The notes: a model not told the origin generated them from the letters alone. A stretch of DNA of 64,000 nucleotides from Corythucha ciliata (GCA_038030265.1 CM075941.1:7378001-7442000); one strand, 5' to 3'; positions 54,457 to 64,000 are shown, counted from the first letter of the stretch. Made by a program: numbers and translations.

Positions 54457-57400
54457 TTATATCGATTTATACAAATCGATTTGTTTAAAAAACTTTATTA
54501 CATTCAAGATATTATCGGTCAAACTCAACAAGTGTTTATAGTTAGGCAATTGTCGGCCAAAACAGTGTTCTCTTTGCTGTTGGTAAGCTGGGCACTGTAG
54601 AATAATATGTCTCAGCGTGAGACTGCAGTTACACTGCGTACAAGATGGTCGCCGCTGGCCTGTTAGGTGGTAGTCATTTGTCAATCTGCTATGCCCCGTT
54701 TGGATCCGTGCTAATTTTATCGATTCATTTCGGCTATGGAGTGCAGTACTTTGTTTTACCCCAATAATTGGCACAATCTCTTTTAACTCTGAACTCGAAT
54801 CAGACCATTCTTCCTGCCATCGATCCCAGATAATTTGTTTTAATCTCATTTTTCCATCCTGCACTCTTATCCGGAGGGAGCTAGCTTCATTTCCAACGGA
54901 TGCGGCTCCTGCCGCAAGCCGGTCCACCTGTTCATTCCCTTGTATGCCCACGTGGCTTGGCACCCACAGGAAACGTATTATTTTACCCCTACCTTCAAGT
55001 AGTTTCAGCTTATTGTGTATAGTATTTATCACATCATCCGTTGTGTATTTGTTTTTCAGCGCTTGTAGTGAACTGAGCGAGTCACTTATTATTAAAAATT
55101 TACTCCATGTTACTTTATTTGAACAATAATTCAACGCATGATGAATTCCGTAGAGTTCAGCTGTATAAACGGATGTATATTTTGGTAGTATGCTAGAGTA
55201 ATGTTCATTTGGGGATATGTAACAGGCGAAGCCTACTCCAATACTCGTCTTCGAACCGTTTGTGTATATGCATTCGTATCCGTGATAATTCTCCAGAGTT
55301 TGTCTAAAAAGCGCTACGAAGGCACGCGAGGGCAACAATTGTTTCTGCGCTATTTGTAGCGTTAAATCCACAAATGCATCGCTGAGTAACCATGGATATA
55401 TTGAGTTGCTTTCTTTCTCTAACACTGACGGCAGATGCATTTCAAGTTTTGCCATAATTTCTTTGAGTCGCACTGAGTAGGGTCTCGTGCGTGTAACTTG
55501 CGATGAATACCCTTCCACCCTGCTCTCGTCAAAAATGGTATTATGCATAAAGTGATCCGGATTTCGTTTAATTTTTATGGCGTACTTGAGATTTATGTAG
55601 TTACGATGGTGTTCAAGTGGTAAATGTGCAGAAAGAACAAATAGATCATTTACTGGTGTTGTTCGGAAGGCTCCTATAGCCATTCGCAGACCCAAATGAT
55701 AGATCCGGCTCAGAGGCACCAGTCTTGATTTTCTTGCAGAGCCGTAAGCTACTGATCCGTAGTCTATTTTAGCTTTAATTAGGCTATCGAAGATTCTCAA
55801 CAATAAGTCTCTGTCGGAACCCCATCTATGGTTAGATAACATCTTTAGCAACCTTATTGACTTTTGACATTTAGCAACAGTCTCATTTATATGCCTTTCC
55901 CATCTTAGCTGGTTGTCAAAAAACAGTCCTAAAAATTTGTGATCCTGCTTGAATTGGATTTCTTTGTTCTGCAGAGACAAAGAGGGATTGCTGTGAGGCG
56001 TCCTGAGTCTACAAAAGTGTACTGCAACTGTTTTTTCATCCGAGAAAGTGAGACCACAGTAAGCAGCATTCTCTACAAGCTGGTCTATCGCTATCTGTAA
56101 AGTGTTGGTACCATCTGAATCAAGTTTGTGTCTATGGAATATTGCCAAGTCATCGGCATACATCGATGCATGAACGTTTCTTGGAAGATTATTAGTTAAT
56201 TGATTAATCGCTATCAAGAATATGGTCACACTCAAAACTGATCCTTGAGGTATTCCATTCTCATGAAAGCGGCTTGTCGAGAGAGAGTTACCAACTCGGA
56301 CAACAAAACTACGGTGCTCAAGAAAGCTTTGGACAACGCGGGGTAGTTCACCCTTGAAGTTCCACTGGTCTAACTGTTTCAGTACTCCGACTCGAAACAC
56401 TTTATCGAAGGCATTCCTAATATCAAAGAAAACTGTGGTCACATGGTCCCTTTGCAAAAACGCCTCCTGAATGTACTGCTCCAAGTAAACAAGCTGGTCC
56501 TCGGTAGAGTGCCCTGGCCTAAAACCTGTTTGATATTTATTCAACAATTTTTCTCTCTCTAGAACTCTTACTAGTCGGTAATTAACTAGACTCTCATACA
56601 GCTTCCCCATACAACATGTAAGAGAGATAGGACGGTAGCTAGATACTTTTTGAGGGTCCTTTCCTGGTTTTAAAACAGGCACGATAACAGCTTCTTTCCA
56701 AGACGTTGGGTACTGCCCCTCTGACCAGAGGTTATTGTATAGCTGCAGCACTTTCCCTTTATTTTGACGAGACAATTTCATTAATAACTCATTAGGGACA
56801 TCATCAATCCCAGGGGATTTTTTACCGGCAAGACTCTCTATAGCCCGTTCCAGCTCGCTAAAAGTGAAAGGAACGTTGTAATCTTTTGCTTCGTCTGTAT
56901 TAAACAAAATATTTTGTCTCGACTGTTCGTCCAAGCTTTGTCGAATTTCTCGTGGGTAGCTATGGGTAGCTGTGGTGTTTTCATAGTGATCGGCATATTC
57001 GTTGGCTATTTCCTTTTCATCATCTAGAACTTTGTCACCTATGCTGCTAATAATATATACTGGCGCTGAATTGGAAGGTTTTCCCTTGAGAGTTTTAATC
57101 CTTGCCCATACATGTGCACTCGGCGTATTAGAATTAATAGATTTCACATACTCTTCCCACGACTTTTTTTTAGCCCTCTGCTTCAAATACCTCTCGCGAG
57201 CTCTTAGTTTTTTAAACTGAATTAAATTTTCAATTGTTGGGTGCCTTTTATAATAGTTAAACTTATTCTTCTTCATCCTATTCACCCGCTTTATTTCAGG
57301 ATCCCACCACGGAACTCCTGCCCTGGAGCCTCTCCCTCTCCTCGTCCGAGGAACATTTCTGCGAGCAGCTTGCAGAATGGCATTGGTGTAATTTTGAACG

Positions 57401-58320
57401 TCATCGTCGAAATTTCCCGTTGGTTCAGGTAAGTCCAATGAGTTTGTGTAACCATCCCAGTCCGCATGGGAAGTATCCCACCTCTCCATGCCGTCACATT
57501 CAGTTCTGCTGCTGCTGTGTTTCAGTAAAATGGGATAGTGGTCCGATTGATGCAGCTCCGGAAGAACCACCCAATCAAACTCAGAGACCAGCGATTGACT
57601 AGCAATGCTGAGATCAATTGCATCAAATGTGCCTGTCCCCACAGCAAAATGTGTTGGCCTGCCATCATTGAGCGTGGCCAAATTCAACTCGTCGAAGAGA
57701 GATTCCAAGATACTACCGTGGCTAGTAGTTCGCCTTGAGCCCCACAATGTATTATGAACATTTGCGTCTGTCAAGATGAGAAACGGCGTGGGAAGCGACA
57801 CTACAAGATGCCTTAGGTCTTGCAATGCCCAGTGGTTGTCAGGCAAGTAAAGTGAACAAACTGTTAGTGTACAGGGCACTTTCACTCGGATTGCAATTGC
57901 TTGCAGTTGTGTCCCGGGAGTGACATCCTCACATTGTATGAACTTCTTGCAATATAAAGCCACCCCTCCATGCCGTCTTCCACCATCCGCGATTGGACAC
58001 GATTTGTGGAACAACTCATATCCCGGCAACTCTGCCACTTTATCCACCGAAAAATGAGTCTCCTGCAACGCCAGGATCAATGGGTCGTATACTCCAATGA
58101 TGTGACGAAGCTCATCTGACCGACTGTGGAACCCTCTCAAGTTCCATTGTAAGAGATAATTATATCGGGGCTTATGATCAACTCTATCGAATTCATTGTT
58201 ATTATTTGTATTCATGTTTTTGTAGGCTATTTTTGCTATATGACTTTTTATATATTTTACTCCCTTCTTCCTTTTTTCCTTTGCTCTTTCCATGAGCCCC
58301 GTTTCCTTCCCTTTACCCAT
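54457..58320 (-). CDS. LINE ORF2: endonuclease, reverse transcriptase, RNase H
   Basis: 1287 codons uninterrupted. Endonuclease at residues 54-270 with LLQWN (Asn60), QETH (Glu87), TDANVHN (Asp185, Asn187) and SDH (Asp260, His261). Reverse transcriptase about 490-830 with SPGIDDVPNEL, SYRPISLT, TGFRPGHSTEDQLVYLE, VFFDIRNAFDKVF, NGIPQGSVLSVTIF and YADD at 721-724. RNase H about 1010-1140 with AELYGIHHAL, IISDSLSSL and WVPSHVGIQGNEQVDRLA. The first RNase H Asp is Asn1021 (CIYTNGSK; relatives here have YTDGSK), so that domain is probably dead. A Cys-rich block CTQCNCSLTLRHIILQC follows. ORF2 overlaps ORF1 by 64 bases in another frame; an internal Met (MNTNNN, about residue 36) is an alternative start. 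Confidence 0.92.
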   Translation of the reverse strand: MGKGKETGLMERAKEKRKKGVKYIKSHIAKIAYKNMNTNNNNEFDRVDHKPRYNYLLQWNLRGFHSRSDELRHIIGVYDPLILALQETHFSVDKVAELPGYELFHKSCPIADGGRRHGGVALYCKKFIQCEDVTPGTQLQAIAIRVKVPCTLTVCSLYLPDNHWALQDLRHLVVSLPTPFLILTDANVHNTLWGSRRTTSHGSILESLFDELNLATLNDGRPTHFAVGTGTFDAIDLSIASQSLVSEFDWVVLPELHQSDHYPILLKHSSSRTECDGMERWDTSHADWDGYTNSLDLPEPTGNFDDDVQNYTNAILQAARRNVPRTRRGRGSRAGVPWWDPEIKRVNRMKKNKFNYYKRHPTIENLIQFKKLRARERYLKQRAKKKSWEEYVKSINSNTPSAHVWARIKTLKGKPSNSAPVYIISSIGDKVLDDEKEIANEYADHYENTTATHSYPREIRQSLDEQSRQNILFNTDEAKDYNVPFTFSELERAIESLAGKKSPGIDDVPNELLMKLSRQNKGKVLQLYNNLWSEGQYPTSWKEAVIVPVLKPGKDPQKVSSYRPISLTCCMGKLYESLVNYRLVRVLEREKLLNKYQTGFRPGHSTEDQLVYLEQYIQEAFLQRDHVTTVFFDIRNAFDKVFRVGVLKQLDQWNFKGELPRVVQSFLEHRSFVVRVGNSLSTSRFHENGIPQGSVLSVTIFLIAINQLTNNLPRNVHASMYADDLAIFHRHKLDSDGTNTLQIAIDQLVENAAYCGLTFSDEKTVAVHFCRLRTPHSNPSLSLQNKEIQFKQDHKFLGLFFDNQLRWERHINETVAKCQKSIRLLKMLSNHRWGSDRDLLLRIFDSLIKAKIDYGSVAYGSARKSRLVPLSRIYHLGLRMAIGAFRTTPVNDLFVLSAHLPLEHHRNYINLKYAIKIKRNPDHFMHNTIFDESRVEGYSSQVTRTRPYSVRLKEIMAKLEMHLPSVLEKESNSIYPWLLSDAFVDLTLQIAQKQLLPSRAFVALFRQTLENYHGYECIYTNGSKTSIGVGFACYISPNEHYSSILPKYTSVYTAELYGIHHALNYCSNKVTWSKFLIISDSLSSLQALKNKYTTDDVINTIHNKLKLLEGRGKIIRFLWVPSHVGIQGNEQVDRLAAGAASVGNEASSLRIRVQDGKMRLKQIIWDRWQEEWSDSSSELKEIVPIIGVKQSTALHSRNESIKLARIQTGHSRLTNDYHLTGQRRPSCTQCNCSLTLRHIILQCPAYQQQREHCFGRQLPNYKHLLSLTDNILNVIKFFKQIDLYKSI

Positions 58321-60150
58321 CCTTTGGGGCGTTTCTCTTGACTGTCGCCAGCATCTGTGGATGTCCCTTCTTCACTACCGAGGAATGAGGCTCCATCTTC
58401 CAGCATACTGACTCCTTCTTTCTCCGTTGTTTCCTTATCTTTATTCTGTTCCATTCCTGTATTATCCTGCGGGCTATTTGCCATACGTGGCTCGCCACTT
58501 TTACCGTCCATGGTTTCCCATTTGTTCCTTTGTTCTTTTTCGCACACATATCCTTCACTCAATTTTTCCTTTACTACCTGGGTGGCAATCTCATTACTCC
58601 CACCATCATGCTGAGGACCCAGTACGTTCTCACTAGCTGCTCTCTCTTGAGTTTGTTTCTGCATTAATTGCGCAGAATCTGCTGTCTTAGAGAGAACAAA
58701 CTGCGGTTTCTTTGTTAACTCTGCTTCCAGATCATTAACCGTAATCGCCCTGGTTCGAATTGATTCTGGCAAAGCGTAAGGGGAAGGTGCAGAACTCTCC
58801 ACTCTTTGCGTAGATGTTGAGCCTCCATCCCTAACTCCCCCTTCTCCATGCACTTTCGCGGATTGTAAAGAGCATCGGATTTCCGGGATGCGGTCCTTCA
58901 CGGTAAAAGCTCGTTCTGGCATTTTACCTCTACTACCTACATGACTTTTGGCTTTGTCAAGGTACGTTACACCCTCTTTAAGAGACGCACTGCTTTGCAC
59001 GTAGGATCTTGCCTGAAAATAGCTAAAATTCATCTCTGCCTTTACCTTCTGCACTTTCATTTCGAAGACGAATGCTGGACATCTTCGGTCACTAGCATAG
59101 TGAGGACCCTCACAGTTAACGCATTTTGGGGGACCCATGCACTCTACGTCTTGTTCATGCGAACTACCGCAATGGCATACTGGCCTCGTCACCTTACATA
59201 AGTGCGAAACATGTCCAAATTTTTGACATTTAAAACAACGGAGAGGCATATTAATGTATGGTCTGACCTTGAACTTCTGATAAGCTACTTCGATCACTTC
59301 TGGTAATTGTTTTCCCTTGAATGTTAAGACCACAGTTCCCAGTTTCTCTATCGCACCGTTGACTTTCCGCGTCATGCATTTAACCGAGGTTACATTAAAT
59401 GGCTCAAGGAATTCACTTATTTCTTCTTCAGTTGCATATTTGAGATCTTTAGAGGATATTACTCCTCTAACAGTATTGAGCGCCTCTGGTGCTTTCGTTT
59501 CCACCGTAATCTCTCCAAACTTGACTAGTTCTCTAAGTTTCTCACTCTGATCCTTTGTCAATACTTCCACTAACAGATTCCCGTTTGCAGTTTTCTTTAC
59601 ACTTTTGACTCTTCCAATCGCCTTGTCAATTTCTTTTGCGATGAAAAATGGAGAGACTTTCTCAAAAGAACTATCCGTACCTCGAATTGTGACGAACCGG
59701 TCCCAACATTCTTCTACCTTTTTTCTTGTACTTTCCCACGCCATGGAACTTTGCTTCCCCTCTTTTTCTTTTCTTGTTTTACCCGGCGAATTTTGCAGCC
59801 TTCTTCGGGTTTTTCTCGGCGGCGAAGTCTGTTCGTATGGTTCAATTGTGAATTCCTTCCTTTTTCTCACTCCTCCTATCTGCACATCACTTTCCACAGT
59901 CTGATTATCACTGTCCATATTGCTGGACTCATCTACACTATCCTGCCGTTCATTCTTTCGCAGGTCCATTACTTTTTTTAATCTCTTGTCTAAATACGGA
60001 GTTCTGACAATATAATCTACTAAACTCTCCGCTCGTGAGGGTGTTCCTGCAACCCTCTGGCTCAGGGAATCTGAGGAGACCGACTCTCCTTCACTCCCCT
60101 CGCCTTGTTTTCCGGATTGTGTCCTCTCCTGATCAACAACGGTGTACCTT
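58257..60150 (-). CDS. LINE ORF1 (gag-like), 5'-truncated
   Basis: About 630 codons without a stop. An acidic, Ser-rich N-terminus precedes an RRM-like region (about 150-300, NLLVEVLTKDQSEKLREL and FKVRPYINMPLR) and three zinc-knuckle units (CFKCQKFGHVSHLC 307-320; CHCGSSHEQDVEC 327-339; CVNCEGPHYASDRRC 345-359). The C-terminus is Lys/Arg-rich with GSWKEQR. The frame has no ATG at its beginning: the first codon is GTG made partly of the flanking GGCACGT, and the first in-frame Met is about residue 63. Comparison with the related ORF1 at 53540 shows about 40 codons are missing. The protein would bind LINE RNA and form RNPs. Confidence 0.88.
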
Positions 60151-60155
60151 GGCAC

Positions 60156-60157
<2 letters not shown>
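60151..60157. repeat. Left 7-bp target-site duplication of the LINE at 54007-60150
   Basis: GGCACGT, same as 54000-54006, directly before the 5' end of the LINE on the minus strand. Confidence 0.6.

Positions 60158-60192
<35 letters not shown>
60157..60192. repeat. (TTA)n microsatellite
   Basis: About 12 TTA units between two minus-strand LINEs. On the minus strand it follows GTAGAA of the upstream LINE, and it precedes ACGTGCC. Confidence 0.9.
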
Positions 60193-61353
60193 TACACTGG
60201 GTAGTGGATCACTCACTTGAGTGTCACCATCAACAAGGAAGGTAGGACTTGACAAATACTTCGTACCCTTCAAAGTCTTCACTTTTTGCCAAATAGTACT
60301 GGATGAAGCAGCTGTTGTAATGGTTGAAACATATTCTTCCCAATTTCTTCTTTTTTCTTGTAACTTTAGGCGCCTTTCAAAGGCTCGATGCCTCTTGAAA
60401 TCAATTAGATTTTCGGGAGTGGGATTTCTCTTCAATCTATTAAAGCTGTGCTTTTTTAACCTATTTGCTTGGAAGATCTCTGTAGTCCACCATGGCACGG
60501 TCTTATTTACAGATTTATTTACTCTGCGGTGCACGGATTTACTAGCCGCATTAATTATATCATTTGTTGTGGTTCTAACGTCAAAACTAATTTCTCCGGT
60601 AAGATTCGTAAATTCCACGCAGGTCTTGAACTTGTCCCAATCAGCCCGATTGATATCCCACCGATCAGGCGTCTGACTTATTCCACGCCTGCTGCTACGT
60701 GTCACAATAATAGGGAAATGGTCCGAGTGATGCAAACTTGGGATGGTTCTCCATTCGAACGATGTGGAGATCGAAAGACTTGCCATAGTTAGGTCGACAG
60801 CGTCAAATGCCCCAGAACTTGCCACGAAAAGGGTTGGTGATCCGTCATTTAGAAAAGTCAGATTTGAATCATTCACGATTGATTCGAGTAGTTTCCCAGC
60901 ATTAGTCGATTTACGTGATCCCCAAACGACATTATGCACGTTGGTATCTCCCATTATTAGCACTGGGGTAGGAAGAGCCTGAAGAAGGTCTCTTAGGTCA
61001 TGATGGTTCCACGTAGTATCGGGTAAATATAAAGAGCAAATGGTCAAAGCTGGCGGTGAATTAATCCTCACAGTTACTGCCTGCAGGGGCGTTGTAAGAG
61101 ACAGTGCTACGGCCCCAATGCCATCCATTATGTACACAGCAACCCCACCATGTCTGCGACCACCCTGGCTAATTGTGTTTGATTTGTGAAACAATGAATA
61201 TCCACCTATTTCCCACAAAAAATCATTCGAAAATTTTGTTTCCTGTATGCACATCACTATTGGTGAATGTTCTACAACTAAGCAGCGAAGTTCATCCGAC
61301 TTATTATGCAAGCCTCTTGCATTCCATTGTATAAAATTATTTTGCATATACAT
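60187..61353 (-). pseudogene. LINE ORF2 N-terminus: endonuclease and linker
   Basis: 388 open codons with the full APE endonuclease: NNFIQWNARGLHNKSDEL, CIQETKF (Glu), GGRRHGGVAVY, GDTNVHNVVWGS (Asp, Asn), FDAVDLTMA and HSDHFPI (Asp, His). All catalytic residues are present. A basic linker follows (NRLKKHSFNRLKRNPTPENLIDFKRHRAFERRLK). The frame stops at a TAA created by the AAT repeat at 60187, just before the RT. The domain is intact but detached from its polymerase. Confidence 0.85.
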
Positions 61354-61389
61354 ATTATATTTGAAGCATTCTTACGTTTTTTATGACGC

Positions 61390-62653
61390 TCACTTTCTTT
61401 TACCTTTTCGCCTCTGTTCCTCCCAGCTTCCTCGTCTTCTGCCTTTTTCCCATCCTTTCGGTTTCTTCCCTTTAGGGTCTCCTCCATCTTCATTAGGAGT
61501 TCCTGGTTCATCGTTAGGCGTTGGGGTGTCACTTGTACCCGTTTCCTCAACGACTTTCGACCCATTCGTAATTTCTTCTGGATTATTTCCGTGTAAATTA
61601 TATTTTTTGTTTTTTACTAGTTTCCAACCATTTCCGTCTTTCTCGTATTCTGGAACCTCGAAGATAGGCGGAATGGGTGTTTCAGCTACTTCTTGGGAAG
61701 GTGGATCATGGTTTTTTGGCTCTGTATTTTCCCTGTTAGTCTCAGTGGATTCATTCGATTTTTCACCTTTACTGTTGCTCTCTGTTACAGGTTCCACGCC
61801 AGTCGGCTTAGCTGGACACGCGTCTGCCCCAGGAGCCAGGTAAGTGCCTTTCGGTTCTATGCTCTTGTTTCTGTTGTCATTATTTGTGCTTTCATTGTTC
61901 ATATCTTTTTTTAAATTAACTTGGTTTGTTTCAGACTGACTTTTCAAAAGAGTTGGGCCTTGAGAGGCTTTCCCTCTCTGTTCACTCACATCTATAACTC
62001 TTCCTTTTGCTTTATCGAGGTACGTTATATTTGGTTTGGAAATAACTGCATTTCATTTCAGCTTTCACCTTCTGCACCTGCTTTTCGAAGAGGAATGCTG
62101 GGCACTGCCTATCTCTTGCAGAGTGCGTTCCTCGACAGTTCACGCAAACTGGGGGCTCCAAGCATGCTTCGCCCTGCCTGTGAGCACTTCCGCAATGGCA
62201 CATCGAAATAGTCGACCTACAGGAGTACGAGCCATGCCCAAATTTCTGGCATTTGAAGCAGCGAAGGGGCACGGCAACATACGGTCTCACCTTGAATCGC
62301 TGATACGCTACATCAATAACCTCAGGTAACTGATTCCCTTTGAATGTAAGCACTACTGTACCTAGCTTCTCCTCTTTCTCATTGGTTTTCTTTGTTATGC
62401 ACTTTACCGCAGTGACTCCAAATGGTTCAAGGTATTCCTATATTTCTTCTTCTGTGGCATATTTCAAGTCATTTAAGTTTCAAGTCACGTACAGTGTTTA
62501 GCCTTTCCGGTGCATTTGTTTCAATTGGTATATCTCCAAGATTCTCCATGTTTCTGATTCTGTCACTTTGCTCCCTGGTTAACACCTCTATCAACAAACT
62601 CCCATGTTTGTAGGATCCTCCTAGTTGGTTGGGGTTGTTTGGCACTGTCACTT
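61390..62653 (-). pseudogene. LINE ORF1 (gag-like), broken
   Basis: Three frame pieces: LLIEVLTREQSDRIRNM (62469-62651), the zinc-knuckle region (62012-62353: CFKCQKFGHGSYSC, CHCGSAHRQGEAC, CVNCRGTHSARDRQC) and a hydrophilic C-terminal part (61390-61989) ending KGWEKGRRRGSWEEQRRKG. Breaks at about 62440 and 62010. The first ~190 residues expected from relatives are missing. Confidence 0.82.
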
Positions 62654-62655
62654 TA

Positions 62656-62779
62656 CCATGGGGGTGGGGGTTTAGTTTACATGACTGTGATAGTTTTTGT
62701 TAGGATGTTTTTTACCTTTCTATTGTCTGTCACACTTCACTCACTTAGTCACTGTTTAACACACGTAAGGGGGGGGGGG
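62656..62779 (-). other. 3' sequence after env; possible LTR start
   Basis: Short stretch between env and the LINE, with a C run (minus strand) and GTGTGACAGACAATAG. It may be the beginning of a 3' LTR, but there is no partner to compare. Confidence 0.3.
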
Positions 62780-63530
62780 TTAGCGTCCTGGGGTGGCAAG
62801 TTGAGGTTCTAGTTCCGCTATCCGAATTGGCAAGTTCAAGACGTTAGCGAGGGTAGCTGTGCCATCCGTGAGTTTTCCCAGGCGCCACAGCCAAAACCCG
62901 CCAGCACCAAGAGCGACGGCGATGGCCAGAGATGTTATGCCTCCGGCCGCGGTGACAGCGACGAGGTGGCGTCGATGGTTGCTTAGCTGGAGGTAGTGTA
63001 TAGCCTCCCTTGTCGCTATGGTCCCGTTCGGAAGGAGGTTCTGTAGCTCCAGAACGTCGGCATTTCTTAGAAGCTCCTTGTGGTCATCCCTTAGGGCCAA
63101 CGTGACATTTGGGCTGATGAGATGACCTATTCCTCTGTGAAGGTGTGTGACGCCCTCCACTCTAGCTCCAACGTAAACGCCTTTTCCAATCAATTCACAG
63201 GACGCCACTTCCCGGAGGTGTCCCATTCCTCTGATGGTGATGGTTGTGACGTTCGGTCGACCTTTGTCGCCGAGGCATCGCAGAGTTAGCTGGAAGGACC
63301 CTTTCACGCTATACAGCCAGCCGTTAAGAGTTGTTTCAAGCTGTGGTGAGGGTATTTGGTGGGTCAAGGTGGACTCGCATCCCGCCATGTTCCCCTGCCA
63401 CAGGCTGGCTAGCACGTGGGTTGGTCAATGGCGTAGGTAACGAGGGTGAATGGGCAGTAGGCCTGCTCGCCCATTGCGTGGCACTCCTTCCACGTCTGCT
63501 CGCTGATCGTGGCGTAATACTGTTGGTCTT
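62780..63530 (-). pseudogene. Errantivirus-like envelope protein, C-terminal part
   Basis: Carboxy half of a membrane glycoprotein of the kind carried by env-bearing insect gypsy elements, which mediates membrane fusion and spread in active relatives. Visible: conserved Cys positions (LWQGNMAGCES, LTLRCLGD, ASCELIGKGVYV), several N-glycosylation sites, and near the C-terminus a single membrane-spanning segment (about residues 150-185 of the 212-codon open part). An upstream piece at 63425-63530 belongs to the same protein but is in another frame. The N-terminal half, including any signal peptide and cleavage site, is missing. Non-functional remnant. Confidence 0.7.
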
Positions 63531-63725
63531 GTGAGCCTTATGATAACTGCAACAAACATATTCTGGTGGTGGGGGGGGGCTTTTTTTTTTTTTGTTCGGG
63601 TTTTTTGATTAGTTATATGTTATACATTGGGTTTGTGTTGTTATTAGGGGGCTACTAAGGGGGGGGGGCTTATAAAGGGTAGCGTTCAGAGGATTATTTG
63701 GGGTGGTTTTTATATTTAGAATTGA

Positions 63726-64000
63726 CTAATTGAGACCGGCCAGCTGTTTGTAATTGACCCTAGGTTTCTGTCTTAGTCTGGTTGATCGGGGTTGTATGGG
63801 GTTGCTGGTGTCGTCGGTGTCCTCTGGTTAGGGTGAGGTGTCGGATGTTTCTTGAATTGACGCTGCGTTCACTTGACGGCTCAGGGCATCGGCGACCTTG
63901 TTGGTTTTTCCTGGTGTGTACTCAACCGTGTAGTCGTACTCCTCCAGAGCAAGCGCCCAGCGCATGAGTCTCGAGCTCGAGTCCTTATGATTTTTTAGCC
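63726..64000 (-). pseudogene. Gypsy pol: RNase H end joined to pol C-terminal tail
   Basis: Runs off the window edge. It encodes the end of the Ty3/gypsy RNase H (SSRLMRWALALEEYDYTVEY then KVADALSR), followed almost at once by an in-frame TAA (63828-63830) and a basic tail (RSTRLRQKPRVNYKQLAG) ending at 63726. The integrase zinc finger and DDE core that normally lie between are absent, so there is a large internal deletion. It lies upstream of env on the same strand and is presumably part of the same element. Confidence 0.75.

Larger units (their letters stand above)
54007..60150 (-). mobile_element. I-like LINE with two long intact ORFs
   Basis: The best-preserved element of the window: ORF1 with zinc knuckles, ORF2 with endonuclease, RT and RNase H, about 400 bases of 3' UTR, a poly(A) plus (AAT)n tail (54004-54054) and a 7-bp target duplication. 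It is slightly 5'-truncated, losing the leader and roughly 40 codons of ORF1 compared with the related element at 48776-53999. It sits at the 5' end of that element. Confidence 0.88.
60187..62655 (-). mobile_element. I-like LINE 5'/central fragment (third family)
   Basis: Minus-strand LINE with ORF1 (5'-truncated and broken) and the endonuclease part of ORF2. It stops at the (TTA)n microsatellite before the RT, so the RT and 3' end are missing. At its 5' side (about 62655) it joins sequence following an env remnant. Confidence 0.82.

Noticed and set aside
63782..63967. Plus-strand Cys/Arg-rich ORF near the window end
   Set aside because: Antisense to the gypsy RNase H fragment.

Overview
This is eukaryotic, AT-rich, repeat-dominated DNA, most likely from an arthropod and probably an insect. 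The case rests on content: RNase-H-bearing LINEs that resemble the I clade, a Penelope-like element, a Ty3/gypsy element with a tRNA-Trp-type primer site, an errantivirus-like envelope remnant, a THAP/DDE transposon with a YqaJ nuclease partner, and many short inverted-repeat elements. The single host-type coding segment I recognise is one alkaline phosphatase exon. There is no prokaryotic gene organisation, tRNA, rRNA or CRISPR array. Two 500-base runs of N mark assembly gaps.

Layout. 1-743: 3' end of a CR1/Jockey-like LINE, nearly identical to a longer copy at 46.7-48.7 kb. 744-5680: two broken, near-identical I-like LINE copies (minus strand) separated by an LTR-like, minisatellite-bearing segment. 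5.7-10.2 kb: low-complexity repeats, a gap and unassigned DNA. 10.2-14.4 kb: a foldback element split by a head-to-head pair of Penelope-like copies flanked by a 12-bp direct repeat. 15.5-18.5 kb: a foldback with 295-bp tandem repeats, overlapped by a hAT-like element with 8-bp target duplications. 18.9-27.3 kb: hairpin/MITE-type repeats in unassigned DNA. 27.3-30.3 kb: a transposon with a plus-strand YqaJ-like nuclease convergent with a minus-strand THAP + DDE transposase. 30.5-31.9 kb: LINE fragment. 34.26-34.6 kb: alkaline phosphatase exon. 35.9-39.8 kb: more foldbacks. 39.9-43 kb: another I-like LINE, duplicated across a gap. 43-44.8 kb: 5' half of a gypsy element. 46.7-48.7 kb: CR1/Jockey-like LINE. 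48.7-62.65 kb: three minus-strand I-like LINEs in a nest, the central one (54.0-60.15 kb) with two long intact ORFs. 62.7-64 kb: remnant of an env-bearing gypsy element.

Functionally the window is a graveyard and nursery of transposons. The best candidates for recent activity are the LINE at 54.0-60.15 kb (both ORFs open, clean target duplication, but 5'-truncated and with a changed RNase H catalytic residue) and perhaps the YqaJ/THAP transposon (nuclease open, transposase frameshifted). AAT/TTA microsatellites sit at nearly every LINE junction and seem to act as landing sites or as assembly join points. I cannot name the species from sequence alone.
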